Shown here: positions 26,226 to 37,100 of the stretch, in pieces | How the letters are laid out: every line of letters starts with the position of its first letter | Numbering within the stretch: position 1 is the stretch's first letter | Assembly: GCA_964348795.1 (NCBI GenBank) | Contig: CAYGDY010000007.1 | Location: 1 to 64,000 of the forward strand | Length of the DNA stretch: 64,000 nt | Direction: 5' to 3' | DNA from: JADLAT01 sp964348795 | Lineage (GTDB): Bacteria; Pseudomonadota; Alphaproteobacteria; Micavibrionales; Micavibrionaceae | The notes under the pieces: model-generated | Databases searched by the model: none | Told to the model about the DNA's origin: nothing | What the model saw: the letters and a program-made list of their open reading frames with translations, nothing else | Translations under genes and position numbers: made by a program

Positions 26226-27134
26226 TTGAAACACCGTTCCAAGAGTATGGGTGGCGCTACGGCAAGACTGGGCTCGAAGAGTCTGGCAAGGGCCCTTCCC
26301 GTCCGTTTTTGGGGGCTGGGGGGTGGTTCTGGTTTTTTGATGTTTCTTTCGTTTTGCATGCTGGTTGTTTCGGCGCTGAGTCCGGCGCTGGTTTCGGGGT
26401 TACGGATGCGTGTGGCGGGGGCTGTGGCCCCTGTCGTAGAGATCGTCTCCCTGCCCTTCCAAAACGCCGCGCTTTTTATCCGGAATGTTTCCGGTCTGGC
26501 GGAGATTCAGGCCGAGAACGGCCGTTTGATAGACGAAAATATAAAACTTCGGGAATGGTACCAGACGGCCTTGTTGCTGGAAGCCGAAAACAAATCGTTG
26601 CATGAACTTTTGAACGTCAAGATCGAACAGAAAAGCCAGTATATCACGGCCCGTGTTCTGGTGGACGGGCGAAGCGCCTTTGCCAAAAGTATTCTGGTTT
26701 CGGCGGGGACGCTTGATGGCGTCAAAAAAGGGCAGGCTGTGGTGTCTGGCGAAGGGCTTGTCGGGCGTGTGGTCGAGGCGGGCGGGAATGTTTCGCGGAT
26801 TTTGTTGATTACCGATATGAATTCCCGTGTGCCGGTTTTAATCGAGGATAGCCGGCAACATGCGATTTTCTCGGGGAATAACGGCGCCACGGGGTTTTTA
26901 AATCACTTGCCGGTGGACACCGAAGTTAAAGAGGGTGCTCGTGTCGTGACATCGGGGCAGGGCGGGATTTTCCCCATGGGTCTGCCTGTGGGGGTCGTGC
27001 GCGAGATTGTGGACGGTATGGTGAAGGTGGAGCCATTTACCGATTTTTCCCGCATGGTTTATGTGCGGGTGATAGATCAGCCCGAGGATCCCAATTTACT
27101 GGAGGGAACGTTCCGGCACGATGGCGCCGAGTAA
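26226..27134 (+). CDS. mreC: Rod shape-determining protein MreC
   Basis: MreC is a bitopic inner-membrane protein of the elongasome that activates PBP2/RodA. The protein has about 302 residues with a basic N-terminus, one membrane helix (FLMFLSFCMLVVSALSPAL), a coiled coil (LAEIQAENGRLIDENIKLR) and the periplasmic double beta-barrel (ARVLVDGRSAFAKSILVSAG; GLVGRVVEAGGNVSRILLITD). TTG 26226 is the likely start; ATG 26247 is a shorter alternative with a poor ribosome site. A 167-bp gap to mreB holds a weak GGGG/CCCC hairpin with four T (about 26066-26082). Confidence 0.93.
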   Translation: MKHRSKSMGGATARLGSKSLARALPVRFWGLGGGSGFLMFLSFCMLVVSALSPALVSGLRMRVAGAVAPVVEIVSLPFQNAALFIRNVSGLAEIQAENGRLIDENIKLREWYQTALLLEAENKSLHELLNVKIEQKSQYITARVLVDGRSAFAKSILVSAGTLDGVKKGQAVVSGEGLVGRVVEAGGNVSRILLITDMNSRVPVLIEDSRQHAIFSGNNGATGFLNHLPVDTEVKEGARVVTSGQGGIFPMGLPVGVVREIVDGMVKVEPFTDFSRMVYVRVIDQPEDPNLLEGTFRHDGAE

Positions 27135-27153
27135 CGCACGATAGACCACACAT

Positions 27154-27693
27154 ATGGGACCATATCTGACATCAATGGACCGGATTGCGGCAGGGATGCG
27201 TATGGTTGTGCCCTACGCCTTTTTGCTTTTGTTGTTTTTCCTGAATGGGGTTTCAATTCCAACACCGGTATCTGTCGTGTTCAAGGCGCCCTTCTTTTTG
27301 ATGGCGGTGTATTACTGGTCTGTATATCGCCCGACCTTCATTCCGGCGCTTCTGGTATGTCTGGCGGGGTTTGTACTGGATTTTCTGGACGGGACTCCCA
27401 TGGGGGCTAATGCCTTTTTGTTTCTGTTATGCCGGATGATTGTAGTGGATCAGCGCCGTTATCTGGTTTCCCAGACTTTCAGTATGATCTGGTTGGGGTT
27501 TGTTTTTTTGCATGTCCTGTTCTTGTGTCTGAAATGGGTGATCTATTCCATTGTATATTTCACGTGGACGGCAGTGCCGGAAATGCCCTACAGCCTGTTT
27601 TTCGGATTTGCGCTCTTTCCCCTGATATACGTGCTATTGCATATGGCGCACAAAATGTTGCCGGCGCCTTCTTTGAAGGGCAAACCACTTTAG
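27154..27693 (+). CDS. mreD: Rod shape-determining protein MreD
   Basis: This 179-residue integral membrane protein has about five helices and lies between mreC and mrdA, where mreD is expected. Motifs such as FLDFLDGTPMGANAFLFLL are typical. It is thought to balance MreC activity in the elongasome. It starts 19 nt after the mreC stop. Confidence 0.9.
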   Translation: MGPYLTSMDRIAAGMRMVVPYAFLLLLFFLNGVSIPTPVSVVFKAPFFLMAVYYWSVYRPTFIPALLVCLAGFVLDFLDGTPMGANAFLFLLCRMIVVDQRRYLVSQTFSMIWLGFVFLHVLFLCLKWVIYSIVYFTWTAVPEMPYSLFFGFALFPLIYVLLHMAHKMLPAPSLKGKPL

Positions 27694-27732
27694 GTCTCGC
27701 AAATTTTTATGATCCCCCTATAATGGCGTGCC

Positions 27733-29571
27733 ATGAAAAAAGAGAAGGATCAGGTCAGGGTTTTCACGCGCCGCGCATTTATTGTGGCAGGTCTTCAGGG
27801 GACGTTGCTCGGGGTTCTGGGTGGGCGGCTGGCGTGGCTCCAGATTGTGCAGGGCGAAAAATACAAGATGCTCTCGGACGAAAACAGGATCAACATGAAG
27901 ATCGTGCCCCCTTCCAGAGGGCAGATTGTTGACCGGTTCGGGGTGCCGCTGGCGGTCAATAACCAGAATTTCAGGGTACTCTTGATTCCCGAGCAGACGC
28001 CGGACATCGAAAAATCCTTGCGGAAATTACAGACCATGATTGCGCTGTCCGAAGACGAGATTCAAGGGGCGCTCAAGATGGTCAGGCGCTCTGCGAAATT
28101 TGTGCCCGTTGAAATCAAGGATGATCTGTCCTGGAATGATGTGGCAAAGATCGAGGTGAATTTACCGGATTTGCCCGGGCTTTCAACAGATGAGGGCGAG
28201 CGCCGGAGCTACCCGTTCGGGGAGGCCACGGCGCATGTGGTGGGCTATGTGGGAGTCGTGAATAAAAGCGAAATCGGGGAAGATCCTGTACTGGCGTTGC
28301 CCGGCTTTAAGATCGGCAAGGTTGGAATTGAAAAACGGTTTGATCCTGAAATCCGCGGGGAAAGCGGTACATCGGAGGTCGAAGTCAATGTCGTCGGGCG
28401 TGAAGTACGGGAACTCAAAGGATATGCGGGGCAATCCGGCAAGCGGATTATGCTGACGATTGACGGGGAACTCCAGCGTTTTGCGCAAAACCGCTTGTCG
28501 ATGGAACGCAGTGCTTCGGCGGTGATCATGGATGCGATGACGGGGGCGGTGTATGCGCTGGCGTCGGCGCCCAGCTTTGATCCGAATGTGTTTTCCGGCG
28601 GTATTTCTGCGGCGTTGTGGGAAGAGTTGCTGGCCAATCCCGCGCACCCCCTGACCAACAAGGCCATCGCAGGATTATATCCGCCCGCCTCGACATTTAA
28701 AATGATCACGGCGCTGGCGGGGATGCGGGCGGGGCTTGTCACGCCTGAACGACATACCTTCTGCAGGGGAGTCTTTGAATTTGGAAACACAAAATTCCAC
28801 TGCTGGAAAAAGGAGGGGCACGGTACGGTGGATGTGGTGCGGGCCCTGATTGGTTCGTGTGATATATTTTTTTACGATCTGGCCGGAGAACTCGGGATGG
28901 AACGGATTGCGGAGACAGCCCGTGCGTTTGGTCTGGGCGATAAATTTGATTTTGAACTGACCGAAGAACGCAGTGGGCTGGTTCCCGACAAGGCCTGGAA
29001 ATTTGCCAAAACCGGTCAGAACTGGCACCCTGGGGAGACGATCAACGCGAGTATCGGACAAGGATATTTGCAAACAACACCACTTCAGCTGGCGGTGATG
29101 ATTGCGCGTCTTGTGAATGGCGGGTACGCCGTCAAGCCATGGGTAACCATGGGACGTATAGCCCCCAATGAAATGCCGGAAACAGGCTGGCCGAAAATCG
29201 ATGTCCTGCCGGAGCATCTGGCCCTGATCAAGGAAGGACTGGACCGTGTTGTCAATGATATGACCGGAACAGGTTACGCGTCCCGTATCAAGGAACCGGA
29301 ATATACCATGGGCGGGAAAACCGGTACCGCGCAGGTCCAGCGCATTACGATGGCCCAGCGACATGCCAATATCAAGAATGAGGATCTTTCGTGGGAACAA
29401 CGGCACCATGCCCTGTTTGTCGGCTATGCGCCTGTGGCCAGTCCGCGGTATGTGTGCTCTGTGGTGGTGGATCACGGGATAGGGGGGGCCAGAACGGCGG
29501 CCCCGATTGCCCATGATCTGTTGCTGGAAGTCCAGAGACGGGCGCCTGCGAATTCCAGTGTAAAACAATAG
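27733..29571 (+). CDS. mrdA: Penicillin-binding protein 2 (elongation transpeptidase)
   Basis: PBP2 cross-links peptidoglycan during elongation, with RodA as its glycosyltransferase partner. The 612 residues contain an N-terminal membrane anchor (about 14-35), a pedestal domain (PSRGQIVDRFG), and the transpeptidase domain with nucleophile PPASTFKM (Ser320, Lys323), the SCD variant of the second motif at 375-377 that is normal for PBP2, and KTGTAQ at 529-534. It sits in the mre operon, 12 nt before rodA. Confidence 0.97.
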   Translation: MKKEKDQVRVFTRRAFIVAGLQGTLLGVLGGRLAWLQIVQGEKYKMLSDENRINMKIVPPSRGQIVDRFGVPLAVNNQNFRVLLIPEQTPDIEKSLRKLQTMIALSEDEIQGALKMVRRSAKFVPVEIKDDLSWNDVAKIEVNLPDLPGLSTDEGERRSYPFGEATAHVVGYVGVVNKSEIGEDPVLALPGFKIGKVGIEKRFDPEIRGESGTSEVEVNVVGREVRELKGYAGQSGKRIMLTIDGELQRFAQNRLSMERSASAVIMDAMTGAVYALASAPSFDPNVFSGGISAALWEELLANPAHPLTNKAIAGLYPPASTFKMITALAGMRAGLVTPERHTFCRGVFEFGNTKFHCWKKEGHGTVDVVRALIGSCDIFFYDLAGELGMERIAETARAFGLGDKFDFELTEERSGLVPDKAWKFAKTGQNWHPGETINASIGQGYLQTTPLQLAVMIARLVNGGYAVKPWVTMGRIAPNEMPETGWPKIDVLPEHLALIKEGLDRVVNDMTGTGYASRIKEPEYTMGGKTGTAQVQRITMAQRHANIKNEDLSWEQRHHALFVGYAPVASPRYVCSVVVDHGIGGARTAAPIAHDLLLEVQRRAPANSSVKQ

Positions 29572-29583
29572 GCCGGAGAAGAT

Positions 29584-30711
29584 ATGTCGAGATCGATCAC
29601 ACTGCATTCCCACACCGGACTTTTATACAAACTCCAAAATTTGAACTGGGGAATGGTCGTTTTGATTGTGCTGATTGCCAGTGTAGGCTTTACGGCCTTG
29701 TACTCTGCGGCTGGCGGATCTTTCGAGCCGTGGGCTTCCAAACAGATGATGCGTTTTGCCATTGGCTGTATGGGGATGATTGTCATAGCGCTTATAGACG
29801 TCAAATGGTGGTTTCGGTTCACATGGCCGTATTATGCTGGTGTGTTTGTTTTGTTGGTGATCGTCGAGATTATAGGCCATATCGGGATGGGGGCTCAGCG
29901 CTGGATCAATCTGGGGTTTATGCAACTCCAGCCCTCCGAACTCATGAAAATTGCGGTTGTCATGGCCTTGGCGCGGTATTTTCATGCGGCAACGCTGGAC
30001 GATATGCGGCGACTGACTTTTCTGGTGTTTCCGGCGTTGATTGTTTTCGCACCCGTGGGGATGGTGATGCTTCAACCGGATTTGGGGACTTCGATGATGA
30101 TTCTCATGGTAGGCGGGGCCATGGTTTTCATAGCAGGCGCGTCCATCTGGCTTTTTATTCTGGGGATTGCAGGGGTAGCGGCGGCCATTCCGATTGGCTG
30201 GCACTTCATGCATGATTACCAGAAAAAGCGTGTCATGATTTTTCTGGACCCCGAGTCCGATCCTCTGGGGGCGGGATACCACATTACCCAGTCCAAAATT
30301 GCGCTGGGGTCCGGTGGCATAGGAGGAAAGGGTTTTCTGGAAGGCACCCAGAGCAAGCTCAATTTCCTGCCGGAAAAGCAGACAGATTTTATTTTTACCC
30401 TCTGGACCGAGGAACAGGGTCTGATGGGCGGTCTTTTGATTTTGGGGCTTTTTGGATTGCTTTTTTGTTACGGACTGTTTATTGCCCTGCGGTGCAAGCA
30501 GAATTTTACGCGGTATCTGGCCTTGGGGCTCAGCGTGAATATTTCGCTCTATGTGATTCTGAATATTGCCATGGTCATGGGACTTATTCCGGTGGTGGGG
30601 ATTCCGCTTCCCATGATTTCTTACGGGGGAACCTCCATGTTCTCGGCTTTGTTGTGCTTTGGCCTGATGATGTCATGTAGCCTGCATTACGATAGCAAGG
30701 TGGCACGTTAG
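29584..30711 (+). CDS. rodA: SEDS glycosyltransferase RodA
   Basis: RodA polymerises lipid II into glycan strands for elongation. The 375-residue protein has about ten membrane helices with the SEDS motifs GAQRWINLGFMQLQPSE, FLPEKQTDFIFTLWTEE and GIPLPMISYGGTSM. It ends the mreBCD-mrdA-rodA run. Confidence 0.97.
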   Translation: MSRSITLHSHTGLLYKLQNLNWGMVVLIVLIASVGFTALYSAAGGSFEPWASKQMMRFAIGCMGMIVIALIDVKWWFRFTWPYYAGVFVLLVIVEIIGHIGMGAQRWINLGFMQLQPSELMKIAVVMALARYFHAATLDDMRRLTFLVFPALIVFAPVGMVMLQPDLGTSMMILMVGGAMVFIAGASIWLFILGIAGVAAAIPIGWHFMHDYQKKRVMIFLDPESDPLGAGYHITQSKIALGSGGIGGKGFLEGTQSKLNFLPEKQTDFIFTLWTEEQGLMGGLLILGLFGLLFCYGLFIALRCKQNFTRYLALGLSVNISLYVILNIAMVMGLIPVVGIPLPMISYGGTSMFSALLCFGLMMSCSLHYDSKVAR

Positions 30712-30732
30712 AGCAGGGCGCCATTTCTCGAT

Positions 30733-31452
30733 TCACGATGTCCTTTTCCGTTCGATGATAATGCCTTGATGGGCTTTGAGATCTACAAAGGACAGCAAAT
30801 TTCCAGGCAGGGGATCGTAGTCCTCCGGCTCTGCAAAAACTGCCGGTGGCGCTGTTTGTGTCGGAACGGGTACAGCGCTCAGACGCGCTTCGGGGCCAAG
30901 ATTGAGAGTATTTGTATAATGCGGGGAGTCGCCTTCCAGAACAAAGGCCAGCGCGTTTCCCGACAGGTCCTTTCCGGTTTCTTCCTCTATAACGGCGTTG
31001 ACAAGTCCGCTTGCCGCGCCTAATGGGCCACCAAATACGGCTCCGCCGATAATCTCTCCGATGGGGCGAATCTGGTCCCCTGTCAGACTCCGGTACAGGT
31101 GCCCCACAACAGGAATATGCTGGAGGGGGTTTACCATATCCAAAAGGTCTCCAAAGCCGAATTCCTCCGGTGCGGCGGGGTTCTGGCTGGAGTCAGATGG
31201 GCTGTAGGCGAGTGTACTGTCGGGCGCTTCCGGAGATAGGGGAAGGCCACTTTGGGCAAAGGCCAGCCGTTGTTCAATGGCCTGTTTGCTGGTTTCGTTG
31301 GTGGAAACGGCGGATTCCCAGACAGGCATGGATCCTGCGGTTCGCTCGTTCTGGATTGTGCGGAAGACCTTACGGGAGGAGGCCGGCGGGGGGAAACCCG
31401 TCAGCCCTGTATTTTGCCCGTGAAGTATGGTATGGGGTTTTTGCACGATCAT
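30733..31452 (-). CDS. Conserved hypothetical protein with glycine-rich central segment
   Basis: I do not recognise a function for this protein of about 239 residues. It has a low-complexity, proline/serine-rich N-terminal half and a conserved-looking central block (FGFGDLLDMVNPLQHIPVVG, then LTGDQIRPIGEIIGGAVFGG and GAASGLVNAVIEEETGKDL). That block looks like an amphipathic, possibly membrane-associated domain. The C-terminal tail is proline-rich and ends with a charged segment. No signal peptide or catalytic motif is visible. The start is uncertain; an internal ATG at 31329 is possible. It is convergent with rodA and divergent from the regulator gene. Confidence 0.6.
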   Translation of the reverse strand: MIVQKPHTILHGQNTGLTGFPPPASSRKVFRTIQNERTAGSMPVWESAVSTNETSKQAIEQRLAFAQSGLPLSPEAPDSTLAYSPSDSSQNPAAPEEFGFGDLLDMVNPLQHIPVVGHLYRSLTGDQIRPIGEIIGGAVFGGPLGAASGLVNAVIEEETGKDLSGNALAFVLEGDSPHYTNTLNLGPEARLSAVPVPTQTAPPAVFAEPEDYDPLPGNLLSFVDLKAHQGIIIERKRTS

Positions 31453-31508
31453 GTCAGAGGGCTTTGCAAGGCCTGTGCCAATTTTGAAAGGAGCTCTGTG
31501 ATAATATT

Positions 31509-32090
31509 ATGAATATACATGTGCCCGTTATACTCTTCGACCCCGATGATACCAGCAGAAAAGCCTTGAAAGCCTATCTGGAAATGCAGAAATCCCTGTC
31601 CATGGTTTGCCGGATCGCAGAGGATGGAGACCCTCTGCTCCCTGATCCGGCGCCGCTTTCCATTACATTGTACAATGCCATGGCGGGAGAGCCCGTGATA
31701 TTGAAAAAACCTATCCGGCTTGGGGCGGTAGTCGAAGCCATTTTGCGGCTCCATGATCGGGCCGGTGAAAAATGCGCGGCGTCTCCTGTGCAGATTGGCT
31801 CTTATCGGTTTGATTCACGCCAGAACACCTTGCGGACGGAAAAAAATGCCGTGCCTGTCCGCCTCACCGACAAGGAGGGGGATATCCTGCGGGTTCTTTT
31901 AGCGCAGGCGGGTCAGCCCATGACACGGGAAGCCTTGTTGCGTGCGGTCTGGGGCTATGGGGAGAATATCGAGACCCATACGCTGGAAACACACATCTAC
32001 CGCTTGCGGCAAAAAATAGAGCCAGACCCCGCTGTGCCCACATTGCTTGTGACGGTGGATGAGGGGTATGTTTTGCAGGACGGGTTATAA
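31509..32090 (+). CDS. OmpR/PhoB-type winged-helix regulator with truncated receiver-like domain
   Basis: The protein has 193 residues. Residues 98-190 form a complete OmpR-type winged helix (VRLTDKEGDILRVLLAQAGQ; the recognition-helix region THTLETHIYRLRQKIEP; a final wing LLVTVDEGYVLQDG). The first ~80 residues resemble a receiver that begins VILFDPDDTSRKALKAYLEM and ends PVILKKPIRLGAVVEAIL, but the middle with the phosphorylated aspartate is missing. It is probably a phosphorylation-independent DNA-binding protein. No histidine kinase is adjacent. Its 3' end overlaps the uvrB 3' end by 6 nt. An AAGGAG lies about 15 nt before the ATG. Confidence 0.8.
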   Translation: MNIHVPVILFDPDDTSRKALKAYLEMQKSLSMVCRIAEDGDPLLPDPAPLSITLYNAMAGEPVILKKPIRLGAVVEAILRLHDRAGEKCAASPVQIGSYRFDSRQNTLRTEKNAVPVRLTDKEGDILRVLLAQAGQPMTREALLRAVWGYGENIETHTLETHIYRLRQKIEPDPAVPTLLVTVDEGYVLQDGL

Positions 32091-34154
32091 ATCCAGTTGC
32101 TGTTTCTCCAGCCTCTGGATTTCATCCCGCAATTTTGCCGCTTTCTCGAACTCCAGATTTTCGGCGTGTTTCAGCATTTCGCTCCGGCGCGTATTGATAT
32201 GCTTTTGCAGGGCTGTCGGGCTATGCAGGAACGCTTCCTGTGCGTTGTCGTGGAGTGTAAAGAACTTGGGAACCTCTACGCGGTCACTGCGCTCGAACAG
32301 ATTATCCAGAACCGAATCCGGATTTTTGCGGATGCTCTCGGGCGTGATGTTGTGAAGCGCGTTATATTCCCTTTGTTTCTCCCGTCTGCGATTTGTTTCA
32401 TCTATCGCGTATTGCATGCTGTCGGTAATTTTATCCGCATAGAGAACGGCTTTGCCGTCCAGATTTCTCGCCGCCCGTCCGATTGTTTGAATAAGCGAGG
32501 TGCGTGAGCGCAGGAACCCCTCCTTGTCTGCGTCTAAAATCATCACGCGCATACATTCGGGGATATCGAGCCCTTCACGCAGAAGGTTGATCCCCACCAG
32601 CACATCAAACAAGCCATGCCGTAGATCCTGCATGATTTCGATCCGCTCCATCGTATCAACATCCGAGTGAATATAGCGAACCTTGATCCCGTTTTCGTTC
32701 AGATACTCCGTCAGGCTTTCCGCCATTTTTTTGGTGAGTGTGGTCACCAGCATCCGGCCCTCTTGGGGGATAATCTGCCTTGCCTCATGCATCAGGTTAT
32801 CCACTTGTGTGGCGGTCGGGCGGATTTCCACGGGCGGGTCAATGAGGCCCGTGGGGCGGACGATCTGCTCGGCAAAGACCCCGTCGGTTTGTTCTAGCTC
32901 CCAGGGTCCTGGTGTGGCGGAGACAAAAACAGTTTGCCGGCGCAAGGCATTCCATTCGTCAAATTTGAGCGGTCGGTTGTCGATTGCGGCGGGCAGGCGA
33001 AACCCGTATTCCACCAGCGTGGATTTGCGTTTGAAATCGCCGTTATACATGGCGCGGAGCTGGGGGAGCATGACATGGCTTTCATCCAGAAACATCAGGG
33101 CGTTATCTGGTAGGTATTCTATGAGTGTCGGCGGCGGTTCGCCTGCCTTTCGGCCTGTCAGGTAACGGGAATAGTTCTCGATCCCCTGACACATGCCGGT
33201 GGCTTGCAACATTTCCAGATCAAACTGGGTGCGTTGTTCGAGGCGCTGGCGCTCCAGCAATTTACCTTCGGCCTCCAGCAGGGCCAGCCGCTCTTTCAGG
33301 TCGGTTTTGATCTGTTTGATAGCCTGTTGCATCGTGGGGCCGGGCGTAATGTAGTGCGAGTTTGCAAAAATCCGCACGCCATCGAGAGATTCAAATTTCT
33401 CGCCTGTGAGTGGGTCAAATTCTGTAATAGTGTCTAGCTCATCGCCAAAGAGCGAAAAGCGCCACGCCCGATTTTCAAAGTGTGCGGGAAACAGTTCTAC
33501 CGTATCTCCCCGCACACGGAACATCCCGCGCTCGAATGCCATATCGTTGCGTTTATATTGCAAGGTGACAAAGCGGGCTATGAGTTCCCTTTGGTCGATC
33601 CGTTCGCCCTTTTGCAGATTAAAGGCCATGGCCATGTAGTCTTCTTTTGACCCAATCCCGTAAATACACGAAACCGAAGCCACGATAATCACGTCCTTGC
33701 GCTCGAACAGGGCGCGGGTGGCGGCGTGGCGCATGCGGTCGATCTGTTCGTTGATCGCGCTGTCTTTTTCTATAAACGTATCTGAGCGTGGGATATAGAC
33801 TTCGGGTTGGTAATAATCGTAGTAGGAGACAAAATATTCCACCGCGTTATCAGGAAAAAAACTTTTGAATTCCCCGTAAAGCTGGGCCGCCAGCGTTTTG
33901 TTGGGCGCAAGGATGAGCGCAGGACGTTGCATGGTCTGGATCACATGGGCCATGGTAAAGGTTTTACCGGATCCTGTGACTCCCAGAAGAACCTGATCGG
34001 AAAGCCCGTTTTCCAGCCCCTCGCAGAGCTGGGCAATGGCGGTGGGTTGATCGCCAGTGGGTGTGAAAGTAGAATCGATACGAAACGGCTTGGAATGATC
34101 GAATTCCGGAGGTGTGGCAATGGGTCTGTCGAGATTCGGGATCACTTGTCTCAT
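32085..34154 (-). CDS. uvrB: UvrABC system protein B
   Basis: UvrB is the damage-verifying helicase-like subunit of nucleotide excision repair. The 689 residues include Walker A GVTGSGKT at 58-65, the beta-hairpin region YYDYYQPEVYIPRSDTF, helicase motifs (DESHVMLPQL; QTIGRAARN) and the C-terminal UVR motif (HAENLEFEKAAKLRDEIQRL) that contacts UvrC. Its ATG overlaps the stop of the upstream AsmA-like gene as ATGA. Confidence 0.98.
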   Translation of the reverse strand: MRQVIPNLDRPIATPPEFDHSKPFRIDSTFTPTGDQPTAIAQLCEGLENGLSDQVLLGVTGSGKTFTMAHVIQTMQRPALILAPNKTLAAQLYGEFKSFFPDNAVEYFVSYYDYYQPEVYIPRSDTFIEKDSAINEQIDRMRHAATRALFERKDVIIVASVSCIYGIGSKEDYMAMAFNLQKGERIDQRELIARFVTLQYKRNDMAFERGMFRVRGDTVELFPAHFENRAWRFSLFGDELDTITEFDPLTGEKFESLDGVRIFANSHYITPGPTMQQAIKQIKTDLKERLALLEAEGKLLERQRLEQRTQFDLEMLQATGMCQGIENYSRYLTGRKAGEPPPTLIEYLPDNALMFLDESHVMLPQLRAMYNGDFKRKSTLVEYGFRLPAAIDNRPLKFDEWNALRRQTVFVSATPGPWELEQTDGVFAEQIVRPTGLIDPPVEIRPTATQVDNLMHEARQIIPQEGRMLVTTLTKKMAESLTEYLNENGIKVRYIHSDVDTMERIEIMQDLRHGLFDVLVGINLLREGLDIPECMRVMILDADKEGFLRSRTSLIQTIGRAARNLDGKAVLYADKITDSMQYAIDETNRRREKQREYNALHNITPESIRKNPDSVLDNLFERSDRVEVPKFFTLHDNAQEAFLHSPTALQKHINTRRSEMLKHAENLEFEKAAKLRDEIQRLEKQQLDL

Positions 34155-37100
34155 GGCTGTTTTTCTTCAAACAGGATGCGGCGTAAAATGCCAGGTGTCA
34201 GGACCGAAAGAGGATTGACAGAGGTTTGGAGTTTTTCTGTTGGGCCCTTCATGGTATAGGTCGCGGCGATGAGAGAGCCTGTCCCGCCCGTAATAATGTC
34301 ACCAATCAACGGAATATTTCCAATGATTTTATTCACACCGGAGAGTGGGATAACGGTGCCGGAGACATTCATGGTTTTTTCCGCATGGTCATACTGGCCG
34401 TCAAAGGTTAGACCCATGGCGTTACCAGAGGTCCTGCCGTCTTTAAAGACCAGAAGACTGCCTTGTGGCCGGAAATGCCAGTTGAATTGGGCCTCGGCCC
34501 TTGTAAAGATCAATCCCTCATTGTTCAAAAGCTGTAAGACGCCGGGGAGGGACAGCGCCCCTACCAGACGCGCCAACGCAGGAGCTTTGACGACCTTGAA
34601 GTTTTTGATTTCTCCCACGCCTTTGAGATTTCGGTCCATCGCATCGTTGACCGGATAGGCACGGATCAGCATCTCTCCGCCGATAAGATTGTTGTAAACC
34701 CCGAAGGCCTTGAGCGCGGCACCGGCATCTTTTGTCTGTACGAAAAAGCTTCTTTTTCCGGTACTGTCGGGTTTGTAGTGAACGGTCAGAGCGCTTGATC
34801 CCGCAATGCCTTCCATCTCCAGCATGTTGAAGATACCCTGTCCGTCAATATCGGCCTTGATTTTGGGGTACTGTACGACATCCTCGTCCGTGGTCCGCAT
34901 CCGGTCCATCGCCAAAGAGAGTTTTATGGGGGGATTGGTATAGGGTTTTTCCGTTTTTTTATTCGTCAGGAAGGGGCGGGAATCCAGAAAAGGGCCTGTA
35001 AGGTTAAGGGCGTACTGTCCGCTCTCCGATATCGTGAAGGCGAGCGTTCCGACAGTTTCGTTCATGGTAAAACGGCTGATTTTTCCACCAGAGAGTTCTG
35101 TGTCTTTCCCGTGTTGCCGGAAGGTCAGGGTGGAGGGTTCCAGAAGCATATTGTACCCCTTGCCCTTGAGATCTTTGATGTCTTTCAGAATATCGTTTTC
35201 CAGCACTGCCTTCAGAGTGACGTCTCCCGCTTCACCCTCTTTTTTCTCGTAGGCGAGGGGATCAAAAAAGAGGCGGGCGGGTTTGAGGTCGGCCTTGATA
35301 TCTGCAAGGGCTTTTCCATCCTGATATTTGGTATAGGTGATATCCAGAGGGACAGGGCCTTCCAGAAAACTGTCCAGCGTGACACCGAAGCGCTCCCGCA
35401 AGGACGGCGTTGTGGTGAGTTGCGCTCTCACTTTACTGCTATAGGCGGTATTTTGTGCATTGATGAATTCTTCATATGACAGGGTTACAGGTTGTCCTTC
35501 CAGCGCCCCTTTTCCCGTCACCTGAAAGAGATTGTCTGCAACATGGAGCGCAAGTGGTGCGCCTTCGGATGTCAGGGTCAGATTTTTGACGATATTGGGA
35601 AGTTTGACGTTTTCAAGCGTGCCTTTGGCGTTGATCTCGACTTCCTCGACGGTGAGATCGGGATGCGTAGGAAATACCAGATTGAGCGTGATGTTTGCTT
35701 CTCCCGCGCTGTTTGGGATATCAATGGGGGTTCTGATGGCAATGGGCTCATCCTGCACGTAGGTGAGTGCGGACTTCAGGGGGCCTTTGAGTTTGATATG
35801 GATATCAGCCTTTCCTTTACCTTTCTCAATGATATTGGCAAACTCCAGCTCGCCTTTGGTGATATCCATATCCATCAGGCTGGCTTGTTCAACGTTGATC
35901 TTTAAAAGCTCGCTGTTTAGATCAAATTCGCCGTGTCCTTTGGCGTGGGTCACGGGCGTGAGTGGCGGACGATAGTGAATGCGCATGTTGTCGAAATCAA
36001 ATCCGGCGTTGATATTGGGGACTTTGACATCCCATGTATCATCGGTCATGCGTGTTCCCGTCAGGTCGATCTTGGCAAAGACATTGGAAAAGGCGCCTTC
36101 GGACAGGCGCTCGACAATCCAGGTTTCGCTGACATCGCCTTTGAGGGCGGCGGGCCAGATCGGCTTGATATCCTTGTGGTCCAGATGGTCAATTGCCAGC
36201 GTGAGTGGCCCTGAAAAAGAAGAAGGGGCTGTCTGGAAATTTCCAGTGGCTTTGAGATTCACTGCATTGTTCAGGGTGAGCTGGGCCCGTTTGAGTTCCA
36301 GCGTATTGCGGGCTTTGTTGTATTCAGCAAAAAGGCCTGCATTGGAAAAGGGAACAGGTGCGGGGGAGAGTTCCGGAATATTCAGATTGCCCGTGCCGGA
36401 CAGAAGCGCAAACACCGCTTTTTCAATCGTCATGTCTTTTTTGAACTGCATCTGGAGTCTGGCATCCAAAAGCCCTTCATGGTTTTTGAGAACCGAGAGT
36501 TCGGGAATCCGGTTAGCAAGAAAGGAGAGCGCAAAATGTTCCAGCAAGGCATCCATGGTGATTTTTCCGGTCTCCCATTCGAGCCGTGTATCTATGTTCA
36601 GAAGCGGCGGGCTGGTCTGGCCTTCCTCGAACTGGAGCAGGCTTTGAATGACGGTATTTTTTGTTTTGCGGACAATGGTGGTATCAAGACGGGGAATAAT
36701 CCATGACATATTGAGGATTTGGTCGTCCACCATGACTTTCGCAGAATCGATCTGAAGGGAAATGAGCTGGCTTAAAAAGGCGGGCGCGGGGATATCTCCT
36801 TTTTGGTGTGTCAGGAGATTGAAGACATTTTCAAGGGAATTCCTGCCTTGCGGATCAATCGGGGCGCTTCGGGAATCGGGAGGCTGATCCAGCCCGATTT
36901 GGAAACTGTTGTTCGCATGGCGGATAATCCGCAAAGCGGGTTTTTTAAGAATCAGACTGATCGGTGCGATCTGACCGATCAAAAGACGGGATTTTGAAAG
37001 CCCCAGTGCCGCTTCGTCCATTGCGGCGACCAGCCGGCCCTGATCGCTGTAGACCCTCCCGTTTCTTAGTTCCAGAATCACAGGGCCCCGAATTTTTGGC

